Below, in pieces: positions 37,440 through 50,121 of a DNA stretch of 64,000 nucleotides. The DNA comes from Anarhynchus alexandrinus (Eukaryota > Chordata > Aves > Charadriiformes > Charadriidae), in contig VUYV01000147.1 of NCBI GenBank assembly GCA_008711295.1, positions 2,094,324-2,158,323 on the forward strand, given 5' to 3'. Numbering within the stretch: position 1 is the first letter of the stretch; the number at the start of each line of letters is the position of its first letter. Position numbers and translations under genes: made by a program. Under the pieces are notes generated by a model. The model did not search any database, was not told the DNA's origin, and saw only the letters and a program-made list of their open reading frames with translations.

Positions 37440-37738
37440 ATATCTGGGGAAGGACTTTTTACTAGGGCATGTAGTGATAGGACGAAGGGGAATGGCTTTA
37501 AACTGGAAGAGGGCAGGTTTAGATTGAACATTAGGAAGAAGTTTTTCACTTTGAGGGTGGTAAGGCACTGGAACAGGTTGCCCCAAGAGGTTGTTGAGGC
37601 CCCATCCCTGGAGGTGTTCAAGGCCAGGCTGGACGTGGCCTTGGGCAGCCTGGTCTAGTGGGAGGTGTCCCTGCCTATGGCAGGGGGGTTGGAACTCGAT
37701 GATCTTCAAGGTCCTTTTCAACCTAAACCATTCTATGA
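37440..37738 (+). mobile_element. CR1 LINE 3' end, short
   Basis: Only the C-terminal RT tail and 3' UTR remain. The frame carries [18 protein letters not shown], then [17 protein letters not shown] and [15 protein letters not shown] before the stop, typical of the CR1 ORF2 end. The element finishes with CCATTCTATGATC, a degenerate CR1 terminal repeat. The open frame is intact over this short stretch, suggesting a relatively young insertion, but the copy is heavily 5'-truncated. Confidence 0.95.
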
Positions 37739-38438
37739 TCTGTGTTGCTGCTTTCCTTCTGTGGCTTTTAGCTCCCTGAACTGTATTTCACAGTTAGTTG
37801 TTTGGAGCTAGATCCCAGAAAAAGACACACACACCCCTAGAAACTGGGTGCTTGGCCCCCAGAATGTAATCTGAAGATCACCACTCCACTGCTTCAACAA
37901 AGCATGCTGAGCCCCCCGATCAGAAAGTCATCAACAGTCAGCTAACGGACAAAAGACAAAAAATGTGGAACTGTGTTGGAAATCCTGCCCAATTCCAGCT
38001 GTCAGAGCAGGGTTAGAGCTGCAAACCTGTTGTGCTCCTCCAGAGAGGAGACACAGTCTATCCTTGTGTGAGACTTCTCCTCTGAGCAAAATGGGATGGG
38101 CACATTGCATCTGATGGTTCTCTTGCTTAGATGATTCTCTTGCTCTGACCACTCAGAGATAAGAAACCTGGGGACTTGACCTGCAGTGGGAAGGGATTCA
38201 AGGCACTTGAAGCTGGGAATCTCATCCTGGCAGCCTGTTGTGTGTGCCTGGAGGATATTCTACACTAACCTGCTGAGGCTGTGCTGCTGTGCAGGGGAGC
38301 AAACTGTGCAAGGCAGGACAGAGACCAGCTTCTTGCCTTACAGAGAATTTGGGTGAAAAAACTAAAACCAAAACAAATTCTGACAGCGGAGATCAGAAGC
38401 CATACTTTTTTAAAGTCTAACGTATTTTCAAACTGTTA
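37739..38438. other. Unique sequence between two oppositely oriented CR1 copies
   Basis: About 700 bases with no recognised feature. The two CR1 elements on either side point toward each other (plus at left, minus at right), so their 3' tails face this segment. Confidence 0.6.
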
Positions 38439-39148
38439 GAATCATAGAATGGTTTGGGTTGGAAGGGACCTTAAAGATCATGTAGTTCCAACCCCCCTGC
38501 CATATGCAGGGACCCCTCCCACTAGGATCAGGTTGCTCAAAGCCCCATCCAGCCTGGCCTTGAACACCTCCAGGGATGGGGCAACCCCACCTTCTCTGGG
38601 CAGACTGTTCCAGCATCTCACCACCCTCAGAGTAAAGAATTTATTCTTAATATTTAATCTAAACCTGCCCTCTTTCAGTTTAAAAACATTAACCCCTGTC
38701 CTATCACTACAATCCCTGATAAAGAGTCCCTTCCCAGCTCTCCTGTAGGCCCCCTTTAGGTACTGGAAGGCTGCTATAAGGTCTCCCCGGAGCCTTCTCT
38801 TCTCCAGGATGAACAACCCCAACTCTCTCAGCCTGTCTTCATACAAGAGGTGCTCCAGCCCTTGGATCATCTTCGTGGCTCTCCTCTGGACTTGCTCCAA
38901 CAGGTCCATGTACTTCTTCCGTTGGGGGCCACAGGGCTGGATGCAGTACTCCATGTTGGGTCTCATGAGAGCGGAGCAGNATGTTTGGTCTCATGAGAGC
39001 GGAGCAGAGGGGCAGAATCACCTCCCTCGACCTGTTGTTCATGTTTCTTTTGATGCAGCCCAGGATATGGTTGGCTTTCTGGGGTGCGAGCACACATTGC
39101 TGGCTCATGTTGAGCTTCTCGCCAACCAACACCCCCAAGTCCTTCACC
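38439..39148 (-). mobile_element. CR1 LINE 3' end, minus strand
   Basis: The 3' terminus is at the left (AGAATCATAGAATGG is the complement of the CR1 end). On the minus strand a 162-codon frame at 38478-38966 contains MRPNMEYCIQPCGPQRKKYM, then RRATKMIQGLEHLLYEDRLR, then FQYLKGAYRRAGKGLF and [16 protein letters not shown]. These are the CR1 ORF2 C-terminal blocks, here without the internal deletion seen at 29.08 kb. The usual stop after the SNLV-type ending is lost, so the frame runs into the 3' UTR. A duplication around the N at 38980 breaks the upstream reading frame and is probably an assembly artefact. The left-hand RT motifs are absent by 5' truncation. Confidence 0.95.
38953..39007. repeat. 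27-bp duplication flanking a single N
   Basis: The 27 bases at 38953-38979 recur at 38981-39007 with one mismatch (G versus T at the sixth base), separated only by the N at 38980. This is the pattern left when two contig ends that overlap are placed side by side instead of merged. A true tandem duplication inside CR1 is less likely. Confidence 0.85.
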
Positions 39149-42100
39149 TTTTTGAAGTAGGAACTCAACTCTAAGATACAGCTGAGATCCTGTGGCCAGT
39201 GCTGTGCAGAAAGCCAGCATAACCCAGATGGTCCTGCCATCCCCAAAAATTTAGAAAGAATTGCTTTTCTTGTTCAACACACCTTGCCAGTATTTACCAC
39301 TATAAATACTTTTCCATTATTTTGATCACTGTGAAACACCAAGCCTTTTCTTCTGCCCCTGCGAGAAACCCCTGCTTGTAGCAGTTTACCTCCAGCCCAC
39401 AGCTGCAGCATGGGGCAGTCTCTGCACAGGAGAGGGACCAACAGCGACCACTAGGCAGAGCTTGAGTGTTCCTCCTCCTTCCCACTCGGGTGGCTGCAGT
39501 TGGCACGTACTGGCTGCGATGATGAGAAAGGAAAGCTGCTCCTGCAAATGCCACAGTGTAAAATGATGATGAGGGAGGAAACACCAGAGACAGAGGAAAT
39601 GGGAAAAGACAGTTCCAGTTCGACTTGCACAATCCAGCAGCCAGGGAGTACAACTGGGAAAACAAATAAGCTGTCAGGGAAAATAACAAACGAATAGAGA
39701 CAAAACACCCAGGAAAGAGAGAGCCTGATCTAGGATTTGTAGGCAGGGAGTTTCCCTCAGCAGTATTATTTCAAGGAAAGATTAATCAAGAAAACATGGA
39801 GGGGTTTTCTTTTAAGCCATTGGCTACATCTGTATCAGTAAACTAAACAGTGCTAAAGCCCATTCTCTGGCCCTGAAGCTGGAGGTGTAGTCTGGCAACC
39901 TCCCTTACTATTAAACTCTCTTAAATTCCAAAGCAGAGTGGCCACAGGTAGGCTGCCTATTGAGAACAGGCCACGTGTGAGCCATGACCAGGAACTCCTT
40001 TGGATAATGGCTAACTGGCATGGCTAAACTGTGCCAGGGACCTTTCAGAAAGTTAAAAATGTTCATGACTGAGTGCACGTTCCCAGATGTCAGCATTTTT
40101 CATTATCATAGATAAACTTAGGGATGCCAGTGTATTTGGCACTCCCATTAAAAGCCATCATCTAGAGCGTTTGACGGTGGGATGTAAAGATAGAAGTTGA
40201 ATTGTAAAAAGTATAATGCAAAGACGTTGGGGACATTATCAACAGCAAAACCTCTCTCTATGTGATCCAATATCTTGTCTTGAAGAGTGGGCAAGGAGCA
40301 GAGCTTTCAGGGGAAGTTGAACAAGCGTATTACAGCATAGGTGCCCCGTGGTCCAACATAGTCCCCATCGTGCCAAGCACCTGCCACTTTCTGCTGTAAC
40401 TCTGAACGAGTTCAAATCTGTTTTTGAAAGAGCAGTTCAGATTATGTCTTCTCTTAAGGAGATCCTAAAATACAAAGCATACTTTATAATTATCTGCCCA
40501 TCGTATTTTTAGCATTATTTTGTCCATTCAGTCACACTGGCTGGGTCACTTAGAGCATCGTATGATTCTCTTTGATGTGAGGTAATGCAATTGACTTTTT
40601 TGCCATCAACCTGTTTGCTACTTTGTTTCACCTATATGAGACAGTAAGGCAGAAAACAAAGACTTGCCAAGAAGCTAAGCTAGTGGTTGTCACTTTTACT
40701 TTAATTTTTATATAACATCATATTTGTCCTGAGTGAGAGAAGAGAGCTTAGATTATATCCAGTTGTGTTGGGTTTGTTGTTGAACTTGCAAGCACCATGG
40801 AAAAATAAACCACAAACTGTACCTGCCAGCAGTGTATTTAAAACAGTATTTTGAAGATGATGACTCTTCCAAACTAACTAGGCTTCACACTGGAAGCAGG
40901 GTGGGAGATGCTTTACCTGTAGGAACGCTCCTGTTACCCCTTGACAAGGCCAGACCAAAGCTGCCTGAAGGAATTCTGTCTTTGTTACAGATACAAATCA
41001 GAAGGCGTTTTAAAATCTAAATCCCACTGATTCGCCCCATTGATGCCCGTGGCAATTATTCCCGCTTTTCACAAGTGAAAGTGGGAGTCAAGTTTGCTGT
41101 ATTTTACAGGTTGAATTGATCATAAACTAATGGACAGATCAAAAGCTATTAGACAGCCAGGCTGAAAAGGAACATGCCTCCTTCTCACCCCGATCCTCTC
41201 ATTGAACATCTGCTTTCCAAGTAATTTCCTTTTACAGTGAGCGCAGTTCTTTCTACAGTACTGCAAGTAAGACTGCACTACTGCTTTAAACAGCAGTTAG
41301 GGTTGGTTTGGTTAAGCCAAACTTGATGTAGATGACTTGGATAACAGGTGGAATTGCAGGAGGGTGGGGAAATAGAGAATTCCTTGCACACAGAGGTGGA
41401 ATCTGGTCTCCAGAGCACTTGCAGGAAAGCACAGTAACATCACTAAGTTTAATGCCACCTTACTCCAGTGCATTAGAAAACAGTCTGGCCTCGCTGACCT
41501 TTTTCTTTTCCAGTCTGGATGGGTGCAAGCTCCTTCCTTAAAAGAAAATAATGACTCCTGAGGTCAGTTTTGTTATTTTGGGTAGAGTTCCTTCTTTCAA
41601 GCGAGCTTCTGTATAACGCATGAAACAATTTCCAGTCCCTTATCAAAGCACCAGCCAAGGAGTGTCTAGTGCACTATCTGCACCTTCCGAAAGAAACAAT
41701 GAGAACCCGAAGGCAGACAGAGAGGCGAGCGCCAGTACACCCTCCCCGGAGAATGGCAGCAGGGGTGGGAAGGAGGGGCAATCATCGCCCTGTTGGGAAC
41801 ATAATAGCCCCCGGGTTGGCCACTGCAAACAGGAAGGGTGTGGACAGGATCTGAGTGCAGCTGCTGCTCTGCTAACAGCATCTGTTCCCACCGGCTTTGA
41901 TCTGCGGGCATGTGGCATTCTGTGCCATGAGATAACCACGCTCCTGGAGTGGGGTTTGTTTGCCTTACACATATCTCCCTAATGAGCTGTGTGCCCAGGC
42001 AGCCATGCACTCCAAATCCAGGAGCAACAAGACCAAGCCTTTCTGGGAGGGTTGCAGCAGGTCCTCGCAACCTTTTCACAAGTCTGGGAAAGATGACATC

Positions 42101-44141
42101 ATGCGCGGATAGCTCGCCAGCCCCAGATTTCTCACAGACCAGCGTAATCACCGTCCTCACTATCTGCTCATGCAAAACTGGCTCGACTCCTTCTCTCGTG
42201 CCTGCCTCTGTGGTTGAATCCCTCGGAGCAGGGCACCCAATTTAACATAATTAACTCTCGCGAAGAAAATTATTCTAGTTGGCTTCTTGGCATGGCTTAA
42301 GCACTTTGTACGCCCTAGCTGGAGCCCTTAGGTTTGGAAACGAGCAGAAGGTTCCAAGTTCCCAATTAACAGAGGCCAGAAACACTGCCTTGCTGGGAAT
42401 AGACTTGGAGTTGTGCCTGCGCGCCCAATCCAACTCCCAGTGAAGCCAACACGAGGCTGCTCAGAAACTTCAAGGGGTGTTTGTGAGCCCCGTGGCAGAT
42501 GAGGAGGGAAAGTGAGTAAGTGCCATGGTCTGGGCTGTTTTATAAGCTTCTGAGGTCTCTCACCTTCCCAATAGACCAAAGGCTCACACTGAGGAGAAGG
42601 GAGGGCAGCTCAAGGTCGCTACTTCATTCCCATTTTCAGAGTTTAAGCATACTATTGCACAGGGGGATGGTTGCATTTGCAGATGACATTCTGGAAATGC
42701 TGGAGTCCTCCCACATGTTCTACTTCACTGGGAGTAAACCTGAGACAATGGCAAACTACCTGCAGATATGTTGTTGGAAGAAAAAGCAGGGAAAAAAGTA
42801 AGCACGTCAATGTCTATTGAGAAATCACTCTACTCAGCTGCAATGTTATCTGTAGCCAAAGGACTGCGTGTCCTGCTCGTCTTTTTTAGGAGCCCACTTC
42901 AACTTATGAACTCTCTGGGGAGTCCCTAAAGAGAGTAATCGGCTGCAGAAATCCATCTGGAATTGTCTTCTTCCTCCAGTCAACAAGCGGTGATACACAT
43001 GGTGTGAGGATATTGTACGTGGGCCAGAGAACAGGCAACCAGCTGTGAAAATGCTGGAAGCTGGGGGCAAACACTGGTAGATGGGGACCTTTATACTCCC
43101 TGTACTGATGTCAAAGGCAACCATGTCACGCTACGTCATGACAACGTCCAGTTTAGCCGCACTCCTGGGAGTAATTGCCAAGCTCAGCTGTGTACAGAAG
43201 TGTTTGCTGAAAGTTTGGTTGGAGAGAGAAGAAAGACTTTTCAGATGTGAAAAATGAGTCAGGTGGACACTGAGGGCCTTGAATATGTTGCCTTTTGTAA
43301 ATCATTTGTATCTCTGGGACTTTTAATGAGATTTTCATTAAGGAGAACAAACCAGCAAAACTCCACTCTAATTTGCAGCTGCCCAAACCCATTTGGCCAA
43401 ATTTCCTCAGAGAATTATGTGGTGGTTGCCTGTTTGTAAGCTACAATATGCCAAGTCCTTCAGATGGTACCTTTGATCAACTTCATAACAGTTTGCCAGG
43501 GTTAAAAATTAATTAGGACCTTAGGATATGGCTCTAAATAATTAAAACTCTGCCATTATTTGGTGGGGTGTGGCCACTAATAGCTCAATAGATCATACTC
43601 TGTCCGTGTTCACAAGTTTGTGGTTCTTTCCAGTGAAAAGCTGCAGGCAAATAATTGTTTATGCCTGCATCAAGGATTATGCTTTTATTTTTTTGACTCT
43701 GGACTTCAAGCTTTCCTTCAAGTCTCTGTCATTTGTTTTGTGAATACTAACACTGCTGTGGCTTATTGATTTTGCTTCTTCATTGACAGTCATTATGGCT
43801 ATTTCAATATACTCTTCTTACATTCAGCTTTACTCACTGAAGTCAAAGGAAAGACACCTTCTTTTGTCCTTGTGAAAGAAATTTAACATAAAAGACACAG
43901 GGCTATCAGGATCCAAATCACTTTGTTAATCAACTTCTTGGAACCACCAAGCGTAGCCACTCTGCAGTGGGCAGCTATGGTGGGCTTCTGAACCTGAGGC
44001 ACAGGGAGCACCCACAGGGCTCAGACAAAAGCTCCACAGCACGTTTCCCTTCAGCTTCAAAGAGCTTTGGATCCAGCCCTGCAGGCACTTATTTCAGAAA
44101 TACGTGATTGTGGGAAAGAGAAGAAAAAGCATTGAAATAAC

Positions 44142-44162
44142 TTTTTGTTTTGTTTTGTTTTG
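44142..44162. repeat. Short (TTTTG)n repeat
   Basis: Four TTTTG units in a T-rich context, the same motif as at 13223-13276. No retroelement body adjoins it. Confidence 0.8.
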
Positions 44163-47045
44163 TCATTTTTTAAAGTTCCTTTCATCTCCGACCAGCCTAG
44201 TGCACTTTCAAAAGATTATTCCTACAATGTGTGGACTGAAGTCAATATCAATAATTTTACAATAACCATATTACTCTGATTTACAGCCACAGTATTAGAA
44301 AAAAGTATGTTAGATCAGCATTTAGAAAAAAGTTATCTATTATATTTATGTTATTTAAAAGTTTATAGCAAAAATCTCAGCAAAAACACTGATTAAAGTG
44401 ACTTCAGATATTATAAAAATCTCTGGGTTTTTAAAGAGCAGTTAGAGTTCATATATTATGGTCACAACTGAAGGCTAATTTCTAAATCTATCTAGTGGTG
44501 GAAAGTGGCTGGCTCCTCTACACCAAAGAGGAGAGAGCAAAGATATAGCCACCGCTTATTAACTAAACATACTCCACTGTGTGCAGTGGCTGACTCGCTC
44601 CTTCTTCTCTGTTGTATGAATTCACATGAGCCCTTGTCCTTCAAGGGCCTTGTGTCCTACCTCTGGCTTCCATCAGTACTGGGATCACCCCTTGCCTCCT
44701 GTTTGGCTTTCTGACCCTCGTCATTTCCCCAGGATCCGGCCAGGGGGTTGTTTATATTGCTGTCCTGCTAAGATTTGTATGATAGCAGGGGAAGAGGGGC
44801 ACAAAGAATCTCCCTGAGAAATATCAGAGGTACAGGATGGTCTCCTGTCAGGCACTGTAGCTGGGAAAGGACAGGGAACAGTGTTCCATTCCAGCTTTGA
44901 AAACTGTGTTTTTTTCAGCATCTTGGAACACGGGGAACAATGTACTTGGGGAAGCTTAATTAGACCCGGGATATTTTAGACTTTATCAGGAATAAACATA
45001 AGCTCCTGCACACATTTAACCCAGTGCATGGAGATACTCAGGTCTCAGAAAAATATTAATCTATTTCATATTTCCAGAGGCATGCTATTTGCTTGACTTC
45101 TTTTGACTTATTAAGTATTTGTGGAAACTTCATTTTATGCAGGAAATAGCTATAATCACCAGCAAATATGACTTTAATAACTAAGATACTGGGAGCCATT
45201 TTTGGTTGGCACTAAAACCCACACACAGTAAAACCTTTTGATAAAATAATCTATTTTCTTATCTGGAGTTGAAAGTCGGGACAAATCTGACTGATTAAGA
45301 AAATCTTCAAGCAAGACACCATATATCCTTTCTAAAATTAAACTTTGGCTGAAGGTTCATTTACTTCTGTTAGAGGCACTCAAAATGCAAATATTGACAG
45401 CAAAAAATAAAGTCCATAGAATATTTTGGTTTTGAAAATAATACAGTCGCTATCATATCTGACAGGTAAAAGAATATAAAGCACAACTTGAAAAATAAAT
45501 TTGTGAATCTGGACAAGAAGTTTATTAACAATCAATTTCCACTTTGTGACTTAAATACCAGCAAAAAGTTTTTGACATTTTTGGTCTTCCAGCCTGAGGA
45601 GGGTTCATGTGAAAATACATATGCATGTGCAGGTTAGGGCAGCCACTGACCCTACTTCCATCGAAATAAATGGAAAGACTCCCATCATTGCAGTATTAAA
45701 CTTTAAATAGGATAATGGAAATGTTATGGAAAAGACTCAAGCCCTTTGCAAATAGCAGTCTTGGGGGATTTGTTTCTCACCCATCCCCACTGCCTGTGGG
45801 ACACACGACCCTCAGGCTCCCTACCCAGACAGTCAGACACACAGTAAAAAGTAACGCTGGTCCTGGGAATCATAAGGGGGGAAAAGGACATGTCCATAAA
45901 CAGGGACAAACATCTTTCTCTAAGCAAAGCTGTCAGATCCATTTAAGCAAAGACCTGCTCAATCTTTTCCTCTGGGGCCACTTTTTCCTGTCTGGGAACG
46001 TCTGTGGCATTGCCTGTCTGTTCCCGAGCGACCATCACTGAGAGGTTTAGATAAGGCAAGAAATCGCACTCAACAGTCTTATGATCCCAGGCTCCAAGAC
46101 AAAATAGGAAGGCTGTACTTATGCTACCACTCTTTCAGAGGAAGAAAACAAAACCAACAAAACCCAAGCACGTATCAGCTGAACAAAGCTTACATTGTTT
46201 GCTGGGAAACACTGATCCTTAGCAATTGTCCTCATTTGTATTTGCGTAACAGACGTGCTTTTAGGTGGTCCAGCTCAAGTATTAGTATGGGGGTGGCAGT
46301 TACAAGCTTTAGCTATGTAGCTGACTCTAGAATAAATTAGATGAGGCAGAGAAAAAAAAAAAGTTTTACTACCTGTGTCAGCATTAGTTGTAAATACCTC
46401 GTAGTGAAGCTCGTGTCCTGTATTAGAATACAGGTCAGAACACAGTGACTGCAGATTGCAAATATAATTAATAATATCTTCTGGAGCTTAGAATTTGGAG
46501 TTTTAAGCAGGGAAAGATGTTACTTCAATAAACTATGACTACATATACGGTGATATTCATCAAACATTAAAATGTGCAATGATATTAATCATTGAACAAA
46601 TATAAATATCCCTTATGCCTGAGCACCTGCCTTCTAATGTACGTCAGATGTAGGCAGGAGGTGCAGGTGCCTTTTGTATGCAGTAAAATGGTCAGAGCCT
46701 CCTGTGTACCAAATGACTGTATATGAGGAGCTGAAGGCAGCAGCTTGACCTCACCACATCTTTTAGAGTTTAGGAGGATGCCAGAACACTTGGTTCAAAC
46801 CACCTTTGACATGAAGAGGTACTTCATGGATCAAATACAAGTATTATTTACTATTTGCACTGGGAAGGGGCCCAGAAACCTTAATCACCTATGGTGTCTG
46901 TTTCTCAAAGACACTGTAAAATAGTCGTAGTGAGAAAACAGGCCATGCTCCCCAGACCTTGAAAGGCAGGACTCTGCTTTCTGTTTTTAGAATATGTAGC
47001 AGCTGTTGATGAAGAAGTGCAGCGTGAAGATGCTGATGTACAGAA

Positions 47046-47153
47046 TTACGGGCTGTGCCTTTAGCTGGTATATATTGGCACAGCTCCAGGGACATCACAT
47101 TATGTGCCATGCCTTCAACTGGTATATACTGGCACAGCTCCAGTGACTTCACA
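47046..47153. repeat. Two-copy 54-bp imperfect tandem repeat
   Basis: Copies at 47046-47099 and 47100-47153 share blocks such as CTGGTATATA-TGGCACAGCTCCAG and differ at roughly ten positions. The period is 18 codons. On the minus strand both copies stay open and read SLELCQYIP twice. The open frame is short (87 codons) and of unknown relevance. Divergence between copies implies an old duplication. Confidence 0.85.
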
Positions 47154-49139
47154 GAGCGATGCTAATTTACACCAAACTTATCTGGCTTTATATCCATAAT
47201 TATTGCCAGAAACAATACACAGTTATAAAGGAGAATTATTGTTTGAAAGCTTGAATGAGAGGCAGACAAGATGCTCTCTGTCTCCCAGGAGAAGATGCAT
47301 GCTGGCTTTTCCTTTTTCATCATTCAGGAAAATTGCCAAATAAGGGCTCAGGCCAGCACAGGCTGAAGTCAGTTTCCTTATTATAGGAACGTTTCCTTAT
47401 TATACCCTGGGATTTTTGCTCTTGGATCTGATACTGCTTCAGTAGTGGAATGTGTTTGGCTTGGTGTAGGTTCAGATCAACACAGTATTTTTGATAGATA
47501 TATAAAATAACACTGGGAACATCTATCAGAGGCACTTAGTTTTTGCTCTTTGGATGAGATCACACTGGACATTAAATCAATGTCAAAGCCTAGGTCTCAG
47601 CCCTACTTGTCCTTCTCTTTAAACTGTAAAAACCCTAACTTTAATGTGAGATGCTCCTGGAGGCGGTTGTCTCACCTCCAAGGTGCGGTGTGAATGGGAG
47701 GAAAGTCAGAGGTGTGAGGGATGTTTGCGAAGCCACGCAAGCCCAGGGGGACAAAGACCCTGGCTCAGGCTGGGAGTTAGGACTTCCTTTCCTTCATTTC
47801 GCTTCTTTTCGGGAGCAGCAGGATGACCACCAGCACCTCAGGGGGAGGCTTTCAAGAGAGGATTTTCAGCCTAGAGCTCTCAGCAACATGTTGGGTATTG
47901 GATCTCCTGCAAGTACTGGATCTGTTGGCATGAAGAATCAGTGTCATATGCAAGTAGATTTATGTGTGCTCTTGTGGGAAGCTGGAACCACCACCAGTGG
48001 ACTGCTATGATGTGTTTCTGGCTATGCTTTAACAGCCAGCACTAGGGCTGTCAGGCTTTGTGCCCAGGTGAGCAGTTGTAAGATGGAGCTTGACAAATTT
48101 ATGGAAGAGGTGCTCTGACATGGTGCCAAGAAAAGCACTGGGACAAACTTTGCTTAGGATGTCCTTTCCCACCCCGTGTATTACTCTGGCCCTGACAAAA
48201 AGTGACAAAGATGAGCATAGCTTCATTCATGTAATATCGCACCAGAATGAGACAGAGTACCTTAGCTAGCTGGAGATGGCAAAAAGCATCATTCTTGAAT
48301 TCTGTTATGTTAACAGTTTGTAGCAGTTAGCAGAGCAAGAACTTTCTTAAAGATTGACTGAAAATGCTTGCTATTTGATAAAATACAAAGGATATGATTG
48401 CACTGCTAATAAAACCTGACTTTACACTTGTTCAGTGGAAGAAAGGGTGAAACCTAACCTTTTCAGTGCATGCAACTGAATCAGAAGTTTAAATTTCCTC
48501 TGAATCATGAACTGCTTAGTGGAGCTGAGCAACGCACATAGCTGACCACTACTTAATATGCCAAATTTCCAAGCTAACTTAATCTAACATTGCTGTTGTG
48601 GCTTCATATAAATCAGCAGAGGATTGTGCTCTGTTATTCTACCCTTGGCAAAAAAAAAACAACCCAGTGTTGTTTGGTTTTCAAACTTGTTCACTGAGAC
48701 TGCACTCCGAAATCACCATCAGTATGGAAGTGGGCAATGCTGTCTGATTTAGAAAAAAAAAGTGCATTCATGTTTAACAAAATCTATTTATTTGTACTAT
48801 TTATTTTGTTAGCTTGTTTCAGTATGAATACTCCCACTCCGGTTCTAAGAAGTCTTTCTAATTTGTTGAGTTAGCTCCAATATGGATTCATGTTTCAGAC
48901 TCATTAAACTGTCTTCAAAAGTTTTTAAAGGAAAGATGTCAATTTCTGTTAAAAATTTTATACTCAAGTTTCCTAAGATGTTTATTTTTGTCTTGTTTTA
49001 GGCCTACAAAATACTCATTACTATCACTACCATTTCAGAAGCATATGCTGCTTGAATATCCCAGTCTCATACTGTGCTGATCAATAAGGTGCTTTTCAAA
49101 TGACAAAACTAAAATGCAATAGTTAGTTTCGTCACTTTA

Positions 49140-49909
49140 GTTTAACAAATACAAGTGCAAGGCCCTGCACCTGGGATGGAGGAACCAAAGAGCCCAGTAC
49201 AGGCTAGGCTCTGTGTGGCTGGGGAGTAGCCTTGCTGAAAGGGACGTGGGAGTCCTGGTGGACAACAAGCTGGACACCAGTCAACAGCACATTGCTGCAA
49301 CAAAGGCAAATCGGATCCTGGGCTGCATCCAAAGGGACATTACCAGCAGAGATAGAGACGTGATTATCTCACTCTACTCAGCACTGGTCAGGCCGTGCCC
49401 AGAGTACTGTGTCCAGTTCTGGTTCCTGCAATTCAAGAAGAGTGCAGACAGACTGGAGAGGGTCCAAAGAAGGGCCACAAACAGGATCTGAGAAGGCTGG
49501 AGAACCTGCTGTATGAGGAAACACTGAAGGAGTTAGGCCTTTTCTCCCTGGAGAAGAGAAGGCTCAAGGGGGACCTCATCACAGTATTCCACTACTTAAA
49601 GGGAGGCTGCAGATAGGATGGAGGCTCTCTCTTCACAAGGGGCCATATAGAAAAGACAAGGGGCAATGGGTACAAGTTGCACCAGCAGAGGTTTCATCTC
49701 AGTATAAAAGAGAAATTTTTACAGTGAGAAGAATCAATCACTGGAACAACCTGCCCAAGGACGTGGTAAAGTCCTCATAACTGGAGGTTTTCAAGATGTG
49801 ACTGGACAGGGTGCTAGATAATCTCATCTAGGCTCACTTTCCCATAAAAGATTGGAACAGACAATCTTTTGAGGTCCCTTCCAACCCGGGCTGTTCTATG
49901 AGTCTATGG
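49140..49909 (+). mobile_element. CR1 LINE 3' end, older diverged copy
   Basis: The fragment starts at the GTTTAACAAATACAAGTGCA block, the counterpart of [11 protein letters not shown]. It continues through [37 protein letters not shown] and [11 protein letters not shown] to about 49491, where the frame meets TGA. The CR1 frame then resumes one register over ([20 protein letters not shown]) to a stop at 49614-49616. The 3' tail ends CTGTTCTATGAGTCTATGG. Many stops downstream and a different subfamily sequence set it apart from the copies at 29, 37 and 38 kb. It is inactive. Confidence 0.93.
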
Positions 49910-50093
49910 TTTTGCCTCAGATTCAACTATGTCTAGGTGAATAGGGACAGATAATTGGGAAACCTTCTAGTTTCTAAATACATCTTCACATATAAAAATT
50001 CTCTGAAATACACATTAACTGTATTTGCTTAAACTTACTTTTTGTATACAATGAAATTATAAGGTTTCATAAGTAGATAGAAATAAAAGACAA

Positions 50094-50121
50094 CATATAT
50101 ATACACACACATATATATATG
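50094..50121. repeat. (TA)n/(CA)n microsatellite
   Basis: Alternating TATATA, ACACACAC and ATATATATATG. Short and mixed in unit. Confidence 0.8.

Larger units (their letters stand above)
39149..49139. other. Unique non-coding sequence
   Basis: About 10 kb with no recognised gene. It contains a (TTTTG)n run (44142-44162) and a two-copy 54-bp tandem repeat (47046-47153). It is moderately GC-rich at 41690-42200, otherwise AT-rich. Open frames reach 169 codons (minus, 41666-42175) and 120 codons (plus, 41620-41982), overlapping in the GC-rich part without protein-family features. Stretches near 40490-40660 and 42240-42340 look complex and repeat-free and could be conserved elements, but I cannot test that. 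Confidence 0.5.

Noticed and set aside
41620..42175. Overlapping 120-codon (plus) and 169-codon (minus) frames
   Set aside because: Both strands are open in the same GC-richer stretch, with no conserved motifs on either. This is the usual pattern of chance frames.
42520..42801. FADDI string resembling a reverse transcriptase active site
   Set aside because: No other RT block flanks it in any frame, and the surrounding residues do not match CR1 or retroviral RTs. A five-residue match can be chance.
46785..46800. GGTTCAAACC resembling a tRNA T-arm box
   Set aside because: No A box, anticodon arm or acceptor pairing could be found at tRNA spacing.
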